This document shows positions 1-7,197 of a DNA stretch of 10,508 bases, in pieces. Under the pieces are notes generated by a model, which made no database searches, was not told the origin of the DNA, and saw only the letters and a program-made list of their open reading frames with translations. The number at the start of each line of letters is the position of its first letter. Positions within the stretch are counted from its first letter, which is position 1. A program made the position numbers and the translations under genes. Origin of the DNA: an uncultured Lachnospiraceae bacterium (lineage in GTDB: Bacteria > Bacillota_A > Clostridia > Lachnospirales > Lachnospiraceae); assembly GCA_902795985.1 (NCBI GenBank), contig CADBNG010000196.1, positions 1 to 10,508 of the forward strand, read 5' to 3'.

Positions 1-239
1 TCCACAGGAAATGCCAGCGCGTAGTTCATAACCGGAAGTCGGAGCGACGCGCAGCGAAGGACTTTATAGGGCAGCGTACTGTCGTCATAATTCCCTTTCT
101 GCTTCGGGCAGACAACATACGCCCCCGAACGCCGGTTCAGGACGGCGGCATAATTATGAACGGTGCGGACTACCCCGTCCAGAATGGGAAAATACGTGTC
201 ATTGCACTGCGCGGAGCGGATGCTAGGTCTGTTCGCCAT
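1..239 (-). CDS. Family-4 glycosyltransferase, N-terminal part (runs off the left edge)
   Basis: Translation of the minus strand from the ATG at 239-237 stays open to the window edge (79 codons). The N-terminus contains D-x-YFPILDGVV followed by TVHNYA and a short beta strand ending in VVCP. This matches the start of the GT-B Rossmann domain of family-4 (GT1/GT4-like) glycosyltransferases, where the DGV segment lines the acceptor cleft. Such enzymes move a sugar from a nucleotide-sugar donor to a lipid or glycan acceptor at the inner face of the membrane. The start lies inside the 3' end of the upstream flippase-like gene (17-base overlap), with an AGGGG element about 8 bases before the ATG, so the two genes are very likely translationally coupled. 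The donor-binding C-terminal domain is outside the window, so sugar and acceptor cannot be predicted. The family is fairly sure; the exact role is unknown. Confidence 0.75.
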   Translation of the reverse strand, partial: MANRPSIRSAQCNDTYFPILDGVVRTVHNYAAVLNRRSGAYVVCPKQKGNYDDSTLPYKVLRCASLRLPVMNYALAFPV

Positions 240-1371
240 CCGGCACTTCCCCTTTCTTTCTCCGGATCCGGGCTCTGACGCCGTTCACGCCATAAATCAG
301 GAACCCGATTACGATATACGAATAATAGCAGATCACTCTCCAGATCAGCATGGACCAGAAAAGTCCGGTGGGATCCAGCTGGGAAAAGATCAGATAGAAC
401 GATCCTTCCGCCGCGCCGGAATTGCCCGGCGTCGGAATAAAAGTGATCGTACAGTAGATAAACATCGTCATGGCCAGGATATCAAAATATCCGGAAGAGC
501 CGTTATAAGCCCGCAGCACGAAATAGGGAATGCTCGCCACGGAAACCTGGTAAAAGAAGGACAGGGCGAAAAGCAGCGGCAAAACGCCCTTCCTTCTGGA
601 AAGCAGGATTACGCTGGACCGGTACTCCTTCAGAGTTTCCACAAGGGATTCCATTCGTTTCTCCGGATTTTTCACCAGATGAACCTTATGCCCGAGCCGC
701 AGGCAGCCGCGCAGGATTTTCGTCGCGGACCGCTCGGAAATCGTAAAGAGGATAATAAGCAGCGGCAGCAGCGAATACATGACCGCGCCGCAATACGCGG
801 TGATCCGGATTCCCAGCAACGAAACCACTTCACCGCGGAAAATAAAGACCAGCACCGCCAGAAAGACGAAGCCCAGCTGCATCGTCAGGAAAGCCGTCAG
901 CGGCATGGCGGCACTGACGCCTCCGGAATATCCGTGCTTGTGCATATTGTAGATCTGGAAAGGCTGGCCGCCGATCCCGGAAGGCGTGATATTATCGTAA
1001 TACCGGCCCAGGGCGGAGGTCTCGAAGGCGGCGCGGAGCGAAATTTTCACGCCCAGCGTTTTCATCATCAGAAGATACTTCAGGGCCTCGAAAACAAGTG
1101 TTAAGATCATACAGCCAAAGCCCAGGCCGATCATCATGTAATTATAGGGTCCAAAGGCAAACCCCAGCTTTTCCGGCGGTTTATTGCCGAACTCGTGAAC
1201 CGCGGTATACAGAACGACCGCGCCGACGATCAGCATAAACAGCAAAAAAAGGAGGAATTTTGTCTTTTTTCCCCTTTTATTCCCCGGCTTTGGCGGCTCC
1301 GTTTCGTTTTCCACCGATCGGATCGCCTCCTCCAGGGGCTCTTCCGGTTTCAGCTCATGATCCCGAATCAT
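223..1371 (-). CDS. Flippase-like integral membrane protein (lysylphosphatidylglycerol synthase TM region / UPF0104 family)
   Basis: A 382-residue membrane protein with a charged cytoplasmic N-terminus, a first membrane segment at about residues 38-56 and several further hydrophobic helices. Two family signatures are visible: GRYYDNITPSGIGGQPFQ (about 122-139) and TFIPTPGNSGAAEGSF (about 310-325). These Gly/Pro-rich motifs mark the domain shared by the MprF flippase half and archaeal AglD; related proteins are thought to move lipid-linked molecules across the membrane. It lacks the MprF aminoacyl-transferase domain, so it should not be called a lysyl-PG synthase. The downstream glycosyltransferase overlaps its end, which suggests synthesis and flipping of a glycolipid or lipid-linked glycan. 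I chose the ATG at 1371-1369 (AAAGGG about 10 bases upstream); a GTG at 1431-1429 would add 20 residues but has a poor ribosome binding site. Confidence 0.85.
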   Translation of the reverse strand: MIRDHELKPEEPLEEAIRSVENETEPPKPGNKRGKKTKFLLFLLFMLIVGAVVLYTAVHEFGNKPPEKLGFAFGPYNYMMIGLGFGCMILTLVFEALKYLLMMKTLGVKISLRAAFETSALGRYYDNITPSGIGGQPFQIYNMHKHGYSGGVSAAMPLTAFLTMQLGFVFLAVLVFIFRGEVVSLLGIRITAYCGAVMYSLLPLLIILFTISERSATKILRGCLRLGHKVHLVKNPEKRMESLVETLKEYRSSVILLSRRKGVLPLLFALSFFYQVSVASIPYFVLRAYNGSSGYFDILAMTMFIYCTITFIPTPGNSGAAEGSFYLIFSQLDPTGLFWSMLIWRVICYYSYIVIGFLIYGVNGVRARIRRKKGEVPDGEQT

Positions 1372-1464
1372 GACAAAAATTCCCTTTCTTATTTCCTGTA
1401 CATCATACTCCTTTTTCCTTCTGTTTTCCACACAGATTTTCCGCGATTATTCTGCGGTTTCCGA

Positions 1465-1493
1465 TTGCAAAAGCACCCTGTACGCTGTAAACT
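1465..1493 (+). promoter_or_regulatory. Candidate sigma-70/SigA promoter for the M15 peptidase gene
   Basis: TTGCAA at 1465-1470 and TAAACT at 1488-1493 are separated by 17 bases, close to the TTGACA-N17-TATAAT consensus. The pair lies in the divergent intergenic region, about 60 bases before the TTG start of the peptidase gene. The -35-like hexamer TTGCAA is its own reverse complement, so it could also be read leftward, but I see no convincing leftward -10 at 16-18 bases. This is a sequence match only. The promoter could drive the whole rightward block through potABCD, since no other clear promoter is visible before potA. Confidence 0.4.
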
Positions 1494-1543
1494 GTATGGA
1501 AGGCAATTATCAACGGCACATCCGCCGCCGGCGGACTTTTCCC

Positions 1544-1548
1544 GGAGA
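1544..1548 (+). promoter_or_regulatory. Ribosome binding site that supports a TTG start
   Basis: GGAGA ends 5 bases before a TTG at 1554-1556. No in-frame ATG or GTG lies between this site and the membrane anchor, so the site decides the TTG start of the M15 peptidase gene. Confidence 0.6.
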
Positions 1549-1553
1549 CCGAA

Positions 1554-2552
1554 TTGAAAGACACCCGCTCCTCTTTGATCCCGCGTATTCTGATCATAAT
1601 CCTCCTTATCGCAGCCGCTCTTCTTTGTCTGCTCTTTTTCGGCCCCCATTCTCTTCTCAAACCTGAAAAAGAAGCCGGAACTCCGGAGGCCGCAGCAGTT
1701 TCATCTGCTGATGTCCCTGGGGACGGCAGCATTTCCGTTTCCGAAGCAGCCCCGGTTTCCGATTCATCCGGGCCCTCCCGGATTACTCAACCGCTGCCTC
1801 ATCAGATGCCGGAAACGTCCCCGGAAGAAACAGCCGCTCCCGTTCCGTCCGAAACACCGGAGGAAACGCCCGAACCCCTGACGGATATCGAAAACGTTCC
1901 TGCCGGTACTCTGCTGCAAGAAGAACAGATCGACGCGGATCTGCTGGAGGATTTTTTCCGGAGCTACGAAATCTCCGACGCCGTTTTTGACCGGATCTAC
2001 GGGGACGACCGGTCCTATAAAACCGACTGCACGGTTCCCCGGGAAGACCTGCGGTATATAAAAGTACTCTATTTTGATTTCAACGGAGAGATCCGGGTGG
2101 GCGAACTGATGGTCAACGCGATGGTCGCCGACGATATCACTTCCATTTTCCTGGAACTCTTCCGAAACAGCTATCCCATCGAACAGATGGTCCTGATTGA
2201 TGAATACGGAGCGGATGACGACCTTTCCATCGCGCACAATAATACGTCCGCTTTCAATTACCGCCCGGTGACGGGCGGAACGACTCCGTCCAATCACGCA
2301 TACGGCTGCGCGATCGATATTAATCCGAAGAACAATCCGTATGTCATGTACGATGAAAACGGGGAACCCCACTGGTACGACGTCGACGTGGAACTCTATC
2401 TGGACCGGGATGCTCCCGATGCCCATGAACGGCATATGATTGACCACGAAGACCTCTGCTGCCAGCTCTTTCTCGAAAGAGGTTGGACCTGGGGCGGAGA
2501 CTGGGAAAACCCGGTGGATTACCAGCATTTTGAGAAACCTGTTTATCCGTAA
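1554..2552 (+). CDS. Membrane-anchored M15-family metallopeptidase (D,D-carboxypeptidase / L-Ala-D-Glu peptidase type)
   Basis: A 332-residue protein. Residues about 9-30 form one strongly hydrophobic helix after a short basic N-terminus: a signal anchor or uncleaved signal. Residues about 35-115 are a low-complexity Ala/Ser/Pro/Glu linker likely to span the cell wall. The C-terminal domain carries the M15 signature SNHAYGCAIDINP (246-258) and ends in WGGDW...DYQHFEKP. Expected zinc ligands are H248, D255 and H325, all present, so the enzyme looks active. M15 enzymes cut peptidoglycan stem peptides (VanY/VanX/DdpX and endolysin-type relatives), so the likely role is cell-wall peptide trimming outside the membrane; bond specificity cannot be told. 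The start is TTG. It reads in the same direction as the pot operon, 69 bases before potA, and could share its transcript. Confidence 0.88.
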   Translation: MKDTRSSLIPRILIIILLIAAALLCLLFFGPHSLLKPEKEAGTPEAAAVSSADVPGDGSISVSEAAPVSDSSGPSRITQPLPHQMPETSPEETAAPVPSETPEETPEPLTDIENVPAGTLLQEEQIDADLLEDFFRSYEISDAVFDRIYGDDRSYKTDCTVPREDLRYIKVLYFDFNGEIRVGELMVNAMVADDITSIFLELFRNSYPIEQMVLIDEYGADDDLSIAHNNTSAFNYRPVTGGTTPSNHAYGCAIDINPKNNPYVMYDENGEPHWYDVDVELYLDRDAPDAHERHMIDHEDLCCQLFLERGWTWGGDWENPVDYQHFEKPVYP

Positions 2553-2559
2553 ATCCGGT

Positions 2560-2603
2560 GCCTGACGGATTTCGTCAGGCAAAGGCCTGCCCGCGTCCGC
2601 GGG
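2560..2603 (+). other. Structured spacer before potA: two hairpins and a competing pairing
   Basis: Starting 7 bases after the peptidase stop, GCCTGACG (2560-2567) pairs perfectly with CGTCAGGC (2573-2580) around a 5-base loop. A second perfect inverted repeat, CCCGCG/CGCGGG, lies at 2590-2595 and 2598-2603, just before the potA AGGAGG. The CAGGC of the first hairpin's 3' arm (2576-2580) can instead pair with GCCTG at 2585-2589, so the two foldings compete. No U-run follows either hairpin, so this is not a standard intrinsic terminator. It may be an mRNA processing or stability element, or a translational control element for potA. No known riboswitch consensus was recognised. Confidence 0.5.
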
Positions 2604-2621
2604 TCATCAGGAGGAATTGTC

Positions 2622-4064
2622 ATGAGCAGCACGGCTCCCTACATCATTGAACTGCGCAAAGTCACCAAAACCTATTCCGACGGTTTTACCGCCGTCAAGG
2701 ATCTGGATCTCCAGGTCCGGCAGGGAGAGTTTGTGACCTTCCTCGGTCCGTCCGGCTGCGGAAAGACCACGACGCTGCGCATGATCGCCGGGTTTGACCT
2801 GCCCACCAGCGGGGAAATCCTTCTGAACGGGCAGTCGATTACCCATCTTCCGCCCAACCGGCGTCCGGTCAACACGGTTTTCCAGCGGTACGCCCTGTTT
2901 CCGCATATGAATGTTTACGAAAACATCGCTTTCGGTCTGAAACAGAAAAAGCTTCCCCGGGAAGAAATCGTGCAGAAGGTCGCCAGCGTCCTGGACCTTG
3001 TGGATCTGGAAGGTTTTGAAAAGCGCAGGGTCCCGACCCTTTCCGGCGGCCAGCAGCAGCGTGTCGCCATTGCCCGTGCGCTGGTCAATGAACCCCAGAT
3101 TCTTCTGCTCGACGAACCTCTCGGCGCTCTGGACCTGAAAATGCGCAAGGAAATGCAGCTTGAGCTCAAGGCCATGCACGACCGTCTCGGGATCACTTTT
3201 ATTTACGTCACGCACGATCAGGAAGAAGCGCTGACCATGTCGGACAAGATTGTGGTCATGTCCGAAGGCCGGATTCTCCAGATCGGCACCCCCGAAGACA
3301 TCTATAACGAACCCAGCAATGCCTTCGTGGCGGACTTCATCGGCGACAGCAACCTTTTCAACGGCATCATGACCGGCCGGTTCCGGGCCCGCTTCTGCGG
3401 CGGCGAATTTGAATGCGTCGACGATATTGAGAAAGGAACCCAGATCACCGCGGTCATCCGTCCGGAGGACGTGGTCCTCACTCCCCCGGAAGAAGGAATT
3501 ATCAAAGGGACCGTTACTTCGGTGATCTTCAAAGGCATCCATTACGAAATCACGGTGGAATCCGGGCGGAATGAAATGGTGGTGCAGTCCACGAAAAGCG
3601 CCCGGCCCGGGGACCTGGTGGGAATGACGGTCGATCCCGACAACATCCATATCATGATCGCCGAAGACCACACCAACGTATTTAACGCCTCCCTGAACCG
3701 AAACGGCGAAGCGGAGTTCAACGACCACGTGCTTGAAGCCGACCTGGCGCAGAAAATACCGGGCTGGCGGCGGAAGGAAGACGGAAGCCTGCAGAATGCC
3801 CGCGGAGAAGTCCTCGATCCTTCCCGGGTAACGATACAGATCGCCATTGAACCTCAGGACATCGAAATGAGCGATGATCCGGAAGCCGGACTGGTGCTCG
3901 GCCGGATCATTGACCTGATCTATAAAGGCGACCATTACAGCTATGTGATCCGGACGGATCTGGACCAGGATTTCATCGTGGACGACGAATATCTCTGGAA
4001 TATGGACGATTCCGTCAGTCTGATCATGCCGGTTGACAAAATGACGTTTTCGGTAAAAAGGTAG
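2622..4064 (+). CDS. potA: Polyamine (spermidine/putrescine) ABC transporter ATP-binding protein, with a duplicated TOBE region
   Basis: A 480-residue ATPase that powers import through PotB/PotC. All ABC elements are intact: Walker A GPSGCGKT (42-49), Q-loop Q88, signature LSGGQQQ (140-146), Walker B ILLLDEP (160-166), D-loop ALD (169-171) and switch histidine H198. A TOBE-like regulatory region follows at about 273-345 (RPEDV, then [15 protein letters not shown]). A second region at about 403-477 repeats the pattern (EPQDI, then [17 protein letters not shown]), joined by a linker of about 55 residues. Usual PotA proteins are about 350-380 residues with one such unit. A perfect AGGAGG lies 7 bases before the ATG. 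It is first of potABCD, with potB 9 bases on. Neighbours PotB, PotC and PotD make a polyamine substrate far more likely than sugar or iron; putrescine versus spermidine cannot be decided. Confidence 0.93.
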   Translation: MSSTAPYIIELRKVTKTYSDGFTAVKDLDLQVRQGEFVTFLGPSGCGKTTTLRMIAGFDLPTSGEILLNGQSITHLPPNRRPVNTVFQRYALFPHMNVYENIAFGLKQKKLPREEIVQKVASVLDLVDLEGFEKRRVPTLSGGQQQRVAIARALVNEPQILLLDEPLGALDLKMRKEMQLELKAMHDRLGITFIYVTHDQEEALTMSDKIVVMSEGRILQIGTPEDIYNEPSNAFVADFIGDSNLFNGIMTGRFRARFCGGEFECVDDIEKGTQITAVIRPEDVVLTPPEEGIIKGTVTSVIFKGIHYEITVESGRNEMVVQSTKSARPGDLVGMTVDPDNIHIMIAEDHTNVFNASLNRNGEAEFNDHVLEADLAQKIPGWRRKEDGSLQNARGEVLDPSRVTIQIAIEPQDIEMSDDPEAGLVLGRIIDLIYKGDHYSYVIRTDLDQDFIVDDEYLWNMDDSVSLIMPVDKMTFSVKR

Positions 4065-4073
4065 GGCACGGCC

Positions 4074-4868
4074 ATGCGTTTCTCCAGAAAAACACTCGGA
4101 ATTCCATACGGTCTGTTCCTCTGCCTGTTTGTGGCCGCCCCGCTCCTGGTCCTGGTCTATTATGCCTTTACAAACGGCAGCGGACAGTTCACTTTATCCA
4201 ATTTCGCGGGGTTCTTTTCCGATCCGAACACTCTCGGGACCCTCTGCTACAGTCTGGCGATCGCCTTCGTGACCACGATCGTCTGCCTGCTGCTGGCCTA
4301 TCCCACCGCCTATATTCTCGCGCGGAGCAATCTGGCCGCCAAATCCGTGGTGGTCATGCTGCTCGTCATGCCCATGTGGATCAACTTCTCTCTGCGGATC
4401 ACGGCTCTGAAGGAGATTCTGTCGCTGATTGAAGGCAATCTGGCGATGTATCCGTTTTTCAATACGATTCTGGGCATGACCTATGATTTCCTGCCCTTTA
4501 TGATCCTGCCGATCTACAATACGATCGAACGGCTGGACTCTTCCCTTCTGGAAGCGGCGTCCGACCTGGGGGCCACGCCGGCCCAGGCTTTTCTCCGGGT
4601 TACTCTTCCGCTTTCGGTTCCCGGGATCATCAGCGGTGTTTCCATGGTTTTCCTTCCGGCGATGACAAACTACGTCATCCTGGATATGCTGTATAACAGC
4701 ACCTATATCATGGGCAGCCTGATCGGCAGCTATTTCACCGCCTATAACTGGCACGGCGGTTCCATGATCGCGCTCATCCTTCTGCTGATCATCGTCATCT
4801 TTACGCTGGCGACCGGCGGAAAAGCGGACGCTTCCTCCGATTCCGAGAAGGGAGGTGCGCTGCTGTGA
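4074..4868 (+). CDS. potB: Polyamine ABC transporter permease PotB
   Basis: A 264-residue inner membrane permease with about six hydrophobic segments (near 10-31, 58-84, 88-108, 130-148, 185-206 and 230-248). The cytoplasmic EAA loop at 160-184 reads EAASDLGATPAQ followed by LPLSVPGI, the coupling-helix motif that docks on the ATPase PotA. Length is close to usual PotB proteins. Position directly after potA and before a second permease fits the standard potABCD order, and the typical PotB stretch P-MWINFSLR is present at 100-108. AGGG overlaps the potA stop and sits 7 bases before the ATG. The last four bases (GTGA) overlap the start of potC. The tail after the last helix is short and rich in Ser/Asp/Lys. 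Confidence 0.93.
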   Translation: MRFSRKTLGIPYGLFLCLFVAAPLLVLVYYAFTNGSGQFTLSNFAGFFSDPNTLGTLCYSLAIAFVTTIVCLLLAYPTAYILARSNLAAKSVVVMLLVMPMWINFSLRITALKEILSLIEGNLAMYPFFNTILGMTYDFLPFMILPIYNTIERLDSSLLEAASDLGATPAQAFLRVTLPLSVPGIISGVSMVFLPAMTNYVILDMLYNSTYIMGSLIGSYFTAYNWHGGSMIALILLLIIVIFTLATGGKADASSDSEKGGALL

Positions 4869-5680
4869 TCCGACGAAACCTCAAATGGATTTTCTTTCTC
4901 CTCGTCCTGATCTTTTTATACGCGCCGATCCTGATTCTGACCGTATACAGCTTTACCTCCGCGACCAACATCGGGGCGATCCGCTCATTTTCGCTGCAGA
5001 ATTACGTTACTTTGTTTACGACTCCGGATCTGACCCGGATGATTACCGGAACGATCCTTCTGGCCCTGGGCTGCGCCGCCATTTCCTCCGTCCTCGGAAC
5101 CGCCGGCGCCATCGGCTCCTTCTATTCCCGCCGCAGGACCCAGAATGTTTATTCCGCCCTGAACCAGATCCCGGTCGTCAACGCGGACGTTGTCACCGGT
5201 TTTTCCGCCTGCATCCTGCTTGTTGTGGTTCTTGGCGTGAGCAAGGACACCTTCCTGCCCCTTATTGCCGGACACGTGACCCTCTGCTCTCCCTTTGTCT
5301 ATCTTTCCGTGATGCCCCGGCTGAAGCAGATGGATCCGTCGCTCTACGAAGCCGCTCTGGATCTGGGAGCTTCCCCTGCCGGCGCGCTGTTCCGGATCGT
5401 TCTTCCCCAGATTTTTTCGGGTATCGTCTCGGGCTTTGCCCTTGCCGTAACCCTTTCCCTTGACGATTATTTCATTTCGACCTATACGAAGCCGGCTACT
5501 TTTGACACCATCAGCACCTATGTCGTCAACGCCACAAAAGGGGCCCAGACCCAGATCAAAACCGCGCTCTGGGCACTTTCCACCGTGATTTTCGTGATCG
5601 TCCTGCTGATTGTCCTGATCATGAATATCCGGGCGCAGCGCAGTTCTGCCGCCCTGACCGCAAGAAAGGAGGGCGCATGA
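4865..5680 (+). CDS. potC: Polyamine ABC transporter permease PotC
   Basis: A 271-residue permease with about six membrane segments, starting YAPILILTVYSF after the first basic residues, as usual for PotC. The EAA loop at 162-184 reads EAALDLGASPAG followed by RIVLPQI; it is followed by SLDDYFIST, the conserved PotC stretch (SFDDF in many homologues). It pairs with PotB to form the channel through which the polyamine passes. The start is GTG at 4865-4867, which overlaps the potB stop as GTGA, and GGAGGTG lies 7 bases before it, so translation is coupled. The stop overlaps the potD start by 4 bases (ATGA). No damage is visible. Confidence 0.93.
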   Translation: MIRRNLKWIFFLLVLIFLYAPILILTVYSFTSATNIGAIRSFSLQNYVTLFTTPDLTRMITGTILLALGCAAISSVLGTAGAIGSFYSRRRTQNVYSALNQIPVVNADVVTGFSACILLVVVLGVSKDTFLPLIAGHVTLCSPFVYLSVMPRLKQMDPSLYEAALDLGASPAGALFRIVLPQIFSGIVSGFALAVTLSLDDYFISTYTKPATFDTISTYVVNATKGAQTQIKTALWALSTVIFVIVLLIVLIMNIRAQRSSAALTARKEGA

Positions 5681-7161
5681 TGAAACGATACCTGCGCATC
5701 ACTGCCCTCTGTCTTTGCGTCATTCTTACCCTGTTCCTGGTCCCGTCCGCCCCGGCAACCGCCGAAGAAGGGGTCACGCTGCGCATCAGCAACTGGGAGG
5801 AATATCTGGACTTCGGCGACTGGGATGAAGACGAGGCCATTGAACTGGAAAGCGATACCATTCTCGGAGTAAACCATATGGTTCTCGATTTCGAAGAATG
5901 GTACGAGGAAACCTACGGGATTCCCGTGCATGTGGAATACTCCGCCTTCGGTTCGAACGAGGATTTCTACAACCAGCTGACGCTCGGTGATGAATTCGAT
6001 CTGGCCTGCCCTTCGGAATATATGGTGATGAAGCTGATGGCGGAAAATCAGCTGGTTCCTCTTTCCGAAGAGTTTTTCGACACGGAAATCGAGGAAAACT
6101 ATTATATCCGCATGGTTTCCCCCTACATCCAGAACATTCTGGAAGAAAAGGGAATCAACGGGGAGTCCTGGAGCCGCTATATGGCCGGCTATATGTGGGG
6201 CGTCACCGGTATTGTCTACAATCCGGAAGAGGTCACGAAAGAAGAAGCCTCCACCTGGAAGATTCTGGCCGATCCGAAGTTTGCCCGGCAGGTTACCATC
6301 AAGGACAACGTCCGGGATTCCTACTTTGCCGCCCTCGGAGCCATGAAATCCGATCTGCTGACCAGTGAGGAATTTCTTTCGGCTCCCGATTATCCCGACC
6401 GGCTCGAGGCGGAGATGAACGACGTTTCCGACGAAACCATCGCCGCCGCCCAGGACTATCTCAAAGCCATGAAGGAAAACGCCTATTCCTTTGAGTCCGA
6501 CTCCGGCAAGGCGGATATGATTACCGGAAAAGTGCTGGTCAACCTGCAGTGGTCCGGGGACGGCGTCTATACGCTGGATCAGGCGGATGAGGACGACTTT
6601 CTGCTGAGTTATACCGTTCCGGAAGAGGCTACCAACATCTATTTTGACGGATGGGTGCTGCTGAAAAACGGTATCAAAGGCGATGCCGCCAAACAGCACG
6701 CGGCGGAAGCTTTCATCAATTTTGTCTCCCGCCCCGATAACGTGATCCGGAATATGTACTATGTCGGCTATACCTCTGTGATTGCCGGTAATGAGGACGA
6801 TACCCGTATCTTTGAGTATGCGGACTGGAACTTCGGAGCCGAAGAAGACGAGGAAGATACCGTGGAATATCCTCTCGGCTACTTCTTCTCCGGCGACGAA
6901 GACGATGAAGATTACATTCTGGAGGTTCCGGAAGAAGCCCTGGAGCGCCAGCTTTATGCCCAGTATCCGGACGCGGATACCCTCGCCCGTTCCTCGATCA
7001 TGGTCTATTTTGACGGGGAAACCAATGAGAAAATCAATCAGATGTGGATCAACGTCCGGTGTCTGAGCATCGACCGGATCCCCCTCTACGCCTGGATTCT
7101 GGCCGCGGCAGTGATTGCAGCCTTCATCATCTTCCTGCTGCGAAGACGCAAAAACGCCTGA
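5677..7161 (+). CDS. potD: Polyamine-binding protein PotD, enlarged and with a C-terminal membrane anchor
   Basis: A 494-residue extracytoplasmic binding protein that hands polyamine to PotB/PotC. Residues 1-29 form a signal peptide with a likely cut after A27-T28-A29; no lipobox cysteine is present there. The mature part matches PotD: NWEEYL (W40 and Y43, in the place of E. coli W34/Y37), PSEYMV (Y115), WGVTGIVYNP (174-183), IKDNVRDS (D210, D214), LQWSGDG (W292) and IYFDGW (D324). Residues about 370-425 are an insertion rich in Asp/Glu relative to E. coli PotD. Residues 469-488 are a hydrophobic helix followed by RRRK, so the protein is probably held in the membrane by its C-terminus instead of by lipid. 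Usual PotD length is about 350. AAAGGAGG precedes two adjacent ATGs (5677 and 5680); either could be used. Substrate preference cannot be told. Confidence 0.92.
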   Translation: MMKRYLRITALCLCVILTLFLVPSAPATAEEGVTLRISNWEEYLDFGDWDEDEAIELESDTILGVNHMVLDFEEWYEETYGIPVHVEYSAFGSNEDFYNQLTLGDEFDLACPSEYMVMKLMAENQLVPLSEEFFDTEIEENYYIRMVSPYIQNILEEKGINGESWSRYMAGYMWGVTGIVYNPEEVTKEEASTWKILADPKFARQVTIKDNVRDSYFAALGAMKSDLLTSEEFLSAPDYPDRLEAEMNDVSDETIAAAQDYLKAMKENAYSFESDSGKADMITGKVLVNLQWSGDGVYTLDQADEDDFLLSYTVPEEATNIYFDGWVLLKNGIKGDAAKQHAAEAFINFVSRPDNVIRNMYYVGYTSVIAGNEDDTRIFEYADWNFGAEEDEEDTVEYPLGYFFSGDEDDEDYILEVPEEALERQLYAQYPDADTLARSSIMVYFDGETNEKINQMWINVRCLSIDRIPLYAWILAAAVIAAFIIFLLRRRKNA

Positions 7162-7197
7162 ACGGGGCGGTCCTGCTGTGTTTACCTGGAGTTCGAT

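Noticed and set aside
163..1104. Long plus-strand open frame of 313 codons opposite the flippase gene
   Set aside because: Its product is Arg/Gln/His-rich with no recognisable fold, and it lies antisense to a clear membrane protein with family motifs. It is a reading-frame shadow of a GC-rich gene.
2560..2580. Intrinsic terminator after the M15 peptidase gene
   Set aside because: The stem is perfect, but it is followed by AAAGGCC with no U-run, so it is reported as a structured spacer and not as a terminator.
2607..3935. Minus-strand open frame of 442 codons opposite potA
   Set aside because: potA has every ABC motif on the plus strand. The antisense product has no domain or membrane pattern and no ribosome binding site of note.
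5518..6699. Minus-strand open frame of 393 codons opposite potC and potD
   Set aside because: It crosses two clear genes antisense and gives a Phe/His/Gly-rich product typical of the complement of Glu/Asp-rich coding sequence.
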